Shown here: piece after piece, positions 6,777-10,883 of the stretch | Position numbering within the stretch: the first letter of the stretch is position 1 | Layout of the letters: each line of letters starts with the position of its first letter | Source of the DNA: Chloromonas sp. AAM2 | Taxonomy: Eukaryota; Chlorophyta; Chlorophyceae; Chlamydomonadales; Chlamydomonadaceae | NCBI GenBank assembly: GCA_004335635.1 | Contig: QAXH01004703.1 | Location: 284-11,166 of the forward strand | Length of the DNA stretch: 10,883 nucleotides | Direction: 5' to 3' | The notes under the pieces: generated by a model | Told to the model about the DNA's origin: nothing | Database searches by the model: none | The model's input: only the letters and a program-made list of their open reading frames with translations | Translations under genes and position numbers: made by a program

Positions 6777-6903
6777 TTGAATATTCAATCACGAATATCG
6801 AAGAATTTGTTTAAAAATAATTTTGAATTGAATCACATAACCAGACTATTGAACAACTTTTATTGAATACTTCTGCATTCAATGTTCCCTGTTCAATATT
6901 CAA
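6777..6903. repeat. inverted-repeat unit inside the pnt operon
   Basis: The 26 bases at 6777-6802 match the reverse complement of 6878-6903 at 19 of 26 positions, beginning with nine identical bases (TTGAATATT). The repeats enclose about 75 AT-rich bases with no reading frame. The unit begins 6 bases after the pntAA stop and ends 12 bases before the pntAB start. Its right arm contains ATGTTCCCTGTT (6882-6893), which matches 11 of 12 bases of the repeat at 730-741 near the four-helix remnant. It resembles a small non-autonomous insertion or a dispersed intergenic repeat. The arms could fold in the mRNA. Confidence 0.55.
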
Positions 6904-6915
6904 CATTCAACCACT

Positions 6916-7209
6916 ATGTCTGCTTTAATTTTCTCCCTTTTCATTTTTGTTCTGGCCTGTTTTATAGGCTTTGAACTTATTTCAAAAGTTCCTCCAACGC
7001 TACATACCCCTTTGATGAGTGGCGCCAATGCGATTTCAGGAATCACTATTGTTGGTGCCCTTATCGTTGCAGGGCATTCTGGAACCGACTCACAGATCAG
7101 CCAGATTATTGGTTTTGTTGCTATTGTATTCGCTACCATAAATGTGGTAGGAGGTTTTATGGTCACCGACCGTATGCTCGAAATGTTTAAGAAAAAGGAG
7201 GATGAATAA
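6916..7209 (+). CDS. pntAB: NAD(P) transhydrogenase subunit alpha part 2 (membrane)
   Basis: This 97-residue protein is the small membrane subunit of the split transhydrogenase and forms part of the proton channel. It has three hydrophobic segments at about 3-20, 38-53 and 63-84, the number expected for the Thermus-type alpha-2 subunit. The conserved loop PPTLHTPLMSGANAISG (26-42) includes H30, equivalent to the channel histidine studied in other species. The protein ends with a charged tail, FKKKEDE. There is no Shine-Dalgarno before ATG 6916. Its stop codon overlaps the pntB start in TAATG, so the two are translationally coupled. Confidence 0.95.
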   Translation: MSALIFSLFIFVLACFIGFELISKVPPTLHTPLMSGANAISGITIVGALIVAGHSGTDSQISQIIGFVAIVFATINVVGGFMVTDRMLEMFKKKEDE

Positions 7210-8627
7210 TGGGTAACTTTCTACCTGAAGCCATACAAACTTATTTACCCAATGCCATTCAAATCATTTATTTGATTGCGACCTTCTTTTTTATTCGAGG
7301 TCTCAAATTATTGAATTCACCCGCAACAGCTCGCAGGGGGAATTCGCTTGCCGCATTAGGTATGTTAATCGGTATTGTTGTTACTTTATTTGACCGACAG
7401 ATAATTTCCTTTGAATGGATTGTTGCAGGTATTGTACTTGGAGGACTCATTGGTGCTGTTCTTGCAAAGAAAGTTGCCATGACAGCGATGCCTGAATTGG
7501 TGGCGGTTTTTAACGGATTTGGAGGTGGTGCCTCCGCACTGGTTGCTTGGGGTGAATTTTCCAGACTTGCAGATCCAACCGTCATGACTCCTGATAGTTT
7601 GGTTACAACGGGTTTAGGAATATTTATCGGGGCACTTACCTTTACAGGGAGTTTTATCGCCTTTGGAAAGCTGAAAGGGTTTATTTCTGGAAACGCAATC
7701 ACCTTTCCAGGATTGAATTTCATTAATATAGGCTCGATGGTCTCTGTGCTTGTCCTCATTGGAGTCTTTACTTACGACCCGACCAATCAAACCATCTTTT
7801 GGGTCATTTTAGGGTTGTCATTACTCATTGGAATCACTTCAGTTATTCCCATTGGTGGCGCAGATATGCCGGTCGTTATATCGTTACTTAACTCTTATTC
7901 CGGACTGGCCGCATCCATGGCTGGATTTGTCATTGGAAACAATCTCCTGATTATCGCAGGAGCGTTAGTAGGCGCAGCAGGCTTAATTCTGACAAATATT
8001 ATGTGTAAGGCTATGAATCGATCGCTTACCAATGTCATATTTGGTGCTTTTGGTGGTGATGATGGCGGAGGAGCTGGAAGCGACTCAGGAGATAAGACCG
8101 TTCGTGAGACTACAGCCGATGACCTTGCAATACAGGTAGGCTATGCATCTAAGGTTGTAATTGTGCCGGGATATGGATTGGCTGTGGCTCAGGCACAACA
8201 TGTGTTAAAAGAGGTAGCTGGAAAGCTTGAAGAGCGGGGCGTTCAGGTAAAATATGGGATTCATCCGGTTGCTGGTCGGATGCCCGGGCATATGAACGTT
8301 TTGCTTGCAGAAGCCGATGTTCCTTACGATCAGCTCTTAGATATGGATGAGATCAATCCTGAATTTAAAAATACGGATGTGGTTTTAGTGATCGGAGCAA
8401 ATGACGTAGTAAATCCTGTAGCTAAAACCGAACCCGGCAGTCCTATTTATGGTATGCCTATTATGAACGTAGATGATGCAAAACGCACCATCGTTTTTAA
8501 GCGTAGTTTAAGTCCCGGTTACGCAGGTATTGATAATCCTCTTTTCTATGCTGAGAAAAATCAGATGTTTTTTGGTGATGCCAAGAAAAGCCTGCAATCA
8601 TTAAATGAAGCACTAAACAACGTTTAA
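7209..8627 (+). CDS. pntB: NAD(P) transhydrogenase subunit beta
   Basis: This 472-residue protein combines the remaining membrane domain with the NADP(H)-binding domain III. Residues 15-265 contain eight or nine hydrophobic segments. A glycine and aspartate-rich linker (282-295, GGDDGGGAGSDSGD) leads to domain III. There, GYGLAVAQAQ (321-330), GIHPVAGRMPGHMNVLLAEA (350-369), GANDVVNPVA (396-405) and KRSLSPGYAG (431-440) form the NADP site. In the channel region the segment MPELVAVFNGFGGGASALV has Asn102 where the E. coli enzyme has a histidine; this Asn variant is known in other bacteria. ATG 7209 overlaps the pntAB stop by one base. Length is normal for the family. The operon ends here, 23 bases before a clear terminator. 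Confidence 0.97.
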   Translation: MGNFLPEAIQTYLPNAIQIIYLIATFFFIRGLKLLNSPATARRGNSLAALGMLIGIVVTLFDRQIISFEWIVAGIVLGGLIGAVLAKKVAMTAMPELVAVFNGFGGGASALVAWGEFSRLADPTVMTPDSLVTTGLGIFIGALTFTGSFIAFGKLKGFISGNAITFPGLNFINIGSMVSVLVLIGVFTYDPTNQTIFWVILGLSLLIGITSVIPIGGADMPVVISLLNSYSGLAASMAGFVIGNNLLIIAGALVGAAGLILTNIMCKAMNRSLTNVIFGAFGGDDGGGAGSDSGDKTVRETTADDLAIQVGYASKVVIVPGYGLAVAQAQHVLKEVAGKLEERGVQVKYGIHPVAGRMPGHMNVLLAEADVPYDQLLDMDEINPEFKNTDVVLVIGANDVVNPVAKTEPGSPIYGMPIMNVDDAKRTIVFKRSLSPGYAGIDNPLFYAEKNQMFFGDAKKSLQSLNEALNNV

Positions 8628-8650
8628 TCACTCTGAGATCATCGCTATCT

Positions 8651-8690
8651 AAAAAAAGGAATGGTCTTCCTGAGGACCTTCCTTCTTTTG
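8651..8690 (+). terminator. intrinsic terminator of the pnt operon
   Basis: GGAA (8658-8661) and GGTC (8663-8666) pair with GACC (8675-8678) and TTCC (8679-8682). One bulged T at 8662 and an eight-base loop remain. The stem is preceded by seven A residues and followed by TTCTTTT, so the flanks extend the pairing and give the T-rich tail. It lies 23 bases after the pntB stop and 67 bases before the FKBP gene. Confidence 0.8.
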
Positions 8691-8757
8691 ATATTAATCA
8701 GAAATAGATTTTCATTTCCCTTTATCTTGAAGTGAATATAAAATCCATTTTCATTCC

Positions 8758-9252
8758 ATGAAGTCTATTCAAAGATTCGTTCTTCTAATATTCCTTTGTT
8801 TTACCTTATCCGGTTGTTGGTTTTATGATTGCGACCTGAATGCGGATACCAATGTAGATAAAGAGCAACTTGAAGAGGACATCAATAAGATTGAAGCATA
8901 TCTCGATGAAAAAGACATTCAGGCTGAAGTGCATTCATCGGGAATTCGGTATGTGATCACTGATAGTGGTAATGGCCGAAGGCCTGACATCTGTAATTCG
9001 GTAAAAGTTACCTACAAAGGCTGGTTTTTGTCCAGTGGAAATGTGTTTGATCAGTCTCAAGAAGTCATTTCATTAGGTTTAAGCAGAGTAATCACCGGTT
9101 GGCAAATTGGAGTTCCGCTGATCAAAAAAGGGGGAAAAATCGTGCTGTATATTCCTTCCGTGTATGCATACGGTGAAAATGGCTCTGGTACTGCAATTCC
9201 CCCAAACTCTAATCTAATCTTTGAAATAGCATTAAAAGACGTATTCAGGTAA
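8758..9252 (+). CDS. FKBP-type peptidyl-prolyl isomerase lipoprotein
   Basis: The 164-residue protein has a lipoprotein signal peptide (hydrophobic 7-17, lipobox LSG-C20), a helical linker of about 40 residues rich in Glu and Asp, and one FKBP domain from about 78 to the end. FKBP catalyses cis-trans isomerisation of X-Pro bonds, here in the periplasm and anchored to a membrane. The residues that line the FKBP12 pocket can be followed: Y86 in VTYKGWF, F97-D98, V111-I112, W115 in GWQIG, Y138 in AYGENG, and F155. The fold therefore looks active rather than degenerate. Bacteroidota often have such lipoproteins, some near gliding or secretion genes (GldI-like), but nothing here supports that specific role. 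There is no Shine-Dalgarno and no convincing promoter. The terminator at 8651-8690 separates it from pntB, and it converges on the CotH-type gene 25 bases away. Confidence 0.93.
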   Translation: MKSIQRFVLLIFLCFTLSGCWFYDCDLNADTNVDKEQLEEDINKIEAYLDEKDIQAEVHSSGIRYVITDSGNGRRPDICNSVKVTYKGWFLSSGNVFDQSQEVISLGLSRVITGWQIGVPLIKKGGKIVLYIPSVYAYGENGSGTAIPPNSNLIFEIALKDVFR

Positions 9253-9277
9253 TCATTTACTCACCACTTCTATCAGA

Positions 9278-10883
9278 TCATTTGATTAACATCAATCTTT
9301 TAGTAACTGACTCTTCACCACGTTCAAGCCGGTAAATGTAAACCCCTGAAGAATACCCAGATGCATTCCAGGATATTTGATACCGCCCTGGGACTTTATA
9401 CTCATCAACCAGCGTTGTGATTAATCGCCCCAAAGAATCATATATTTTTAACGTAACTGCACCTTGTTTAGCAATGGTATAGCGGATCCTGGTCTGAGGA
9501 TTAAATGGATTGGGATAATTTTGTTCCAGTGTGATTTGTTGTGGTAGCTGCATTTCCGTTCCTTCCCTGTTGCTTACCAAAATATCCCTGTTTTCCTGCC
9601 CTGGCGTTCCATATCCTGTTGAAGCGGCCCAGTTAAAGCCCTTTGTATTATCAAAACCTGGATTTGTGAGTGAAAGGGTTGATCCTTCACCATCTGCCTC
9701 AATAGGCCATGGATATTCATCAGAATACGTAAGTTGATCCACAAGATTATCATCAGCATCAAATAGCCTGAGTAACTCGCCACTTCCTGATAGCCCAAAG
9801 TCTATATCTCCTACTTTATTGGATACATCTGGGTAAAAATGGCTAAAAGACGCATCACTTTCGGTAAGCACCAGGTAGGCGTTTGATTCCAAAATTGTGC
9901 CCGACGGAAAGTTAAAACGATGCGTGTCATCTGCATCCGAAAAATACCAGCCAGACATGTTTACAGCATCAGCCGAGTTGTTATAGAATTCCACCCAATC
10001 CTCTGTATCAAAATCTACAGCGGAATTATAATTTATTTCATTAATGACAATTCCAGTTGCGGTTATTTCACTGCGTTCAAAATGGGCCGTTAACTCTGTA
10101 TTTTGGGTAATAGTAGCTTGTGTATCAGATTGGCCTGAGCCTGATAGCTCGCCACTCCAACTGCTGAACTTATATCCTGGATTTGCAACTGCACGGATGT
10201 TTACAGGAATTGAATTATAAACTAAGCCATATTCCAGCTTATCAGAACGGACGTCTTCAATAAAAATCTTTCCGGCCTTTGCAGGTTCTACTTTCGTTTT
10301 GAGACTATTCAGACGAATCAGATCAAAAAAATCATATAAGTTCATTCTAGCCCTGTTGGGTCTGTTCCGAATAAAATCATCAATGATATCTAAATGTTTA
10401 TCCCAGTTCATATTATATCCTAATCTCAGTGATTTTTCCCACCTGTCCATATGCCGTGGTACTTCTGATTCAATCAGGCCTGCCGTACTATCAATGAAAG
10501 AACTCATTCGGTCTGGCTGAAATGTAGTATGCATATGCATACTGTAACGCTGAATAAACTTATTTTTAAATTCTGGGTTCGTTAATAAGCTTCTGAATAA
10601 AAAAGTTGACCAGGCTGGGTTTTCGTAATTCGTGCTCGAGGTGTTAGCTAATTTTTCTAACATATTAGTGTCAAACTGTCCTCTGCCATGGCTTCCCATA
10701 GACATATCAACATCATAAAGCAGCCATTTCCACTTTGCATCCGGTTCCTGAGGTCTCCAAAATATGATGTTACCGCCCGGCCAATCTCCATTTGCCCAGT
10801 AAATTTGTGAAATCTGATAATCGATATATTGGTCAATATCCATTTGATCGGCTACCCATTCATAATGTTCATACACACTAAGA
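9278..10883 (-). CDS. CotH-type surface protein with InlB-like repeat, lamin-tail domain and type IX sorting signal (5' end outside the window)
   Basis: The frame stays open to the right edge, so the N-terminus is missing; GTG 10876 is not a likely true start. Residue numbers count from that GTG. Residues about 1-185 are the C-terminal half of a CotH protein-kinase-like domain, with YIDYQISQIYWANGDWPGGN (17-36), FWRP (39-42) and WLLYDVDMSMG (51-61), whose Asp residues fit the metal-binding site. Residues about 196-268 resemble a divergent InlB B repeat (PGYKFSSWSGELSGSG, then ATITQNTELTAHF). A lamin-tail domain spans about 274-400 (GIVINEINYNS, DWVEFYNNSADAVNMSGWYF). A type IX secretion sorting domain ends the protein (about 447-532): NYPNPFNP, LKIYDSLGRLI, SGVYIYRL, then KRLMLIK. 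The protein should be exported through the outer membrane and kept at the surface or released. CotH of Bacillus phosphorylates spore-coat proteins; the target here is unknown. Confidence 0.92.
   Translation of the reverse strand, partial: LSVYEHYEWVADQMDIDQYIDYQISQIYWANGDWPGGNIIFWRPQEPDAKWKWLLYDVDMSMGSHGRGQFDTNMLEKLANTSSTNYENPAWSTFLFRSLLTNPEFKNKFIQRYSMHMHTTFQPDRMSSFIDSTAGLIESEVPRHMDRWEKSLRLGYNMNWDKHLDIIDDFIRNRPNRARMNLYDFFDLIRLNSLKTKVEPAKAGKIFIEDVRSDKLEYGLVYNSIPVNIRAVANPGYKFSSWSGELSGSGQSDTQATITQNTELTAHFERSEITATGIVINEINYNSAVDFDTEDWVEFYNNSADAVNMSGWYFSDADDTHRFNFPSGTILESNAYLVLTESDASFSHFYPDVSNKVGDIDFGLSGSGELLRLFDADDNLVDQLTYSDEYPWPIEADGEGSTLSLTNPGFDNTKGFNWAASTGYGTPGQENRDILVSNREGTEMQLPQQITLEQNYPNPFNPQTRIRYTIAKQGAVTLKIYDSLGRLITTLVDEYKVPGRYQISWNASGYSSGVYIYRLERGEESVTKRLMLIK

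Noticed and set aside
7268..7759. 163-codon minus-strand frame
   Set aside because: It lies wholly antisense to the membrane part of pntB, and its Pro/Thr/Ser-rich sequence is what the complement of hydrophobic codons gives.
1..10883. Search for CRISPR arrays, tRNA or rRNA genes, phage or transposase genes, and defence cassettes
   Set aside because: No regularly spaced repeats, RNA-gene signatures or such protein families were seen; apart from the two small inverted-repeat units the window is ordinary chromosome.
10861..10883. GTG 10876 as the start of the CotH-type gene
   Set aside because: The frame is open upstream to the edge and the CotH domain would be cut in half, so the true start lies outside the window.

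Overview
The window looks like chromosome from a member of the Fibrobacterota-Chlorobiota-Bacteroidota superphylum, most likely Balneolota or Rhodothermota. The main clues are: a C-terminal type IX secretion sorting domain of the NYPNPFNP...SGVYIYRL type; lipoproteins with relaxed lipoboxes; a YifB that lacks the usual cysteine cluster; and promoter-like sites fitting the Bacteroidota pattern TTTG-N17-23-TAnnTTTG rather than the E. coli pattern. The organism call is inference. Most of the region is housekeeping sequence; I found no phage, CRISPR array, RNA gene, transposase or defence cassette.

Layout, left to right. Positions 1-756 hold almost no intact coding sequence: a possible 29-residue membrane peptide (minus strand, 100-189) and a decayed four-helix-bundle gene (minus, 335-702). 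The decayed gene carries one in-frame stop and one frameshift and lies between inverted copies of a short repeat (298-323 and 730-748). Next comes yifB (minus, 757-2298), transcribed divergently from a small DUF4342-type protein with an acidic tail (plus, 2391-2819). A minus-strand pair, trxB (3663-4640) followed 19 bp later by a fatty-acid-hydroxylase/sterol-desaturase-type membrane enzyme (2831-3643), converges on the DUF4342 gene. A small secreted lipoprotein of unknown function (minus, 4843-5352) is divergent from the next operon; the 297-bp space between them has a strong orphan hairpin and a good promoter candidate.

The central plus-strand operon encodes the three-subunit, proton-pumping NAD(P) transhydrogenase: pntAA (5650-6771), pntAB (6916-7209) and pntB (7209-8627), closed by a clear intrinsic terminator (8651-8690). 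The 144-bp gap between pntAA and pntAB is occupied by a second inverted-repeat unit related in sequence to the one around the broken four-helix gene. After the operon lie an FKBP-type prolyl isomerase lipoprotein (plus, 8758-9252) and, converging on it, the 3' part of a large CotH-type surface protein (minus, 9278 to the right edge) with an InlB-like repeat, a lamin-tail domain and a type IX sorting signal.

Functionally, the transhydrogenase makes NADPH at the expense of proton-motive force, and thioredoxin reductase (trxB) uses NADPH to keep thioredoxin reduced, so two neighbouring transcription units bear on NADPH redox balance; this link is inference. The most unusual signal is not a protein system but the short inverted-repeat units: one flanks a dead four-helix gene, and one has no gene and sits inside an operon.
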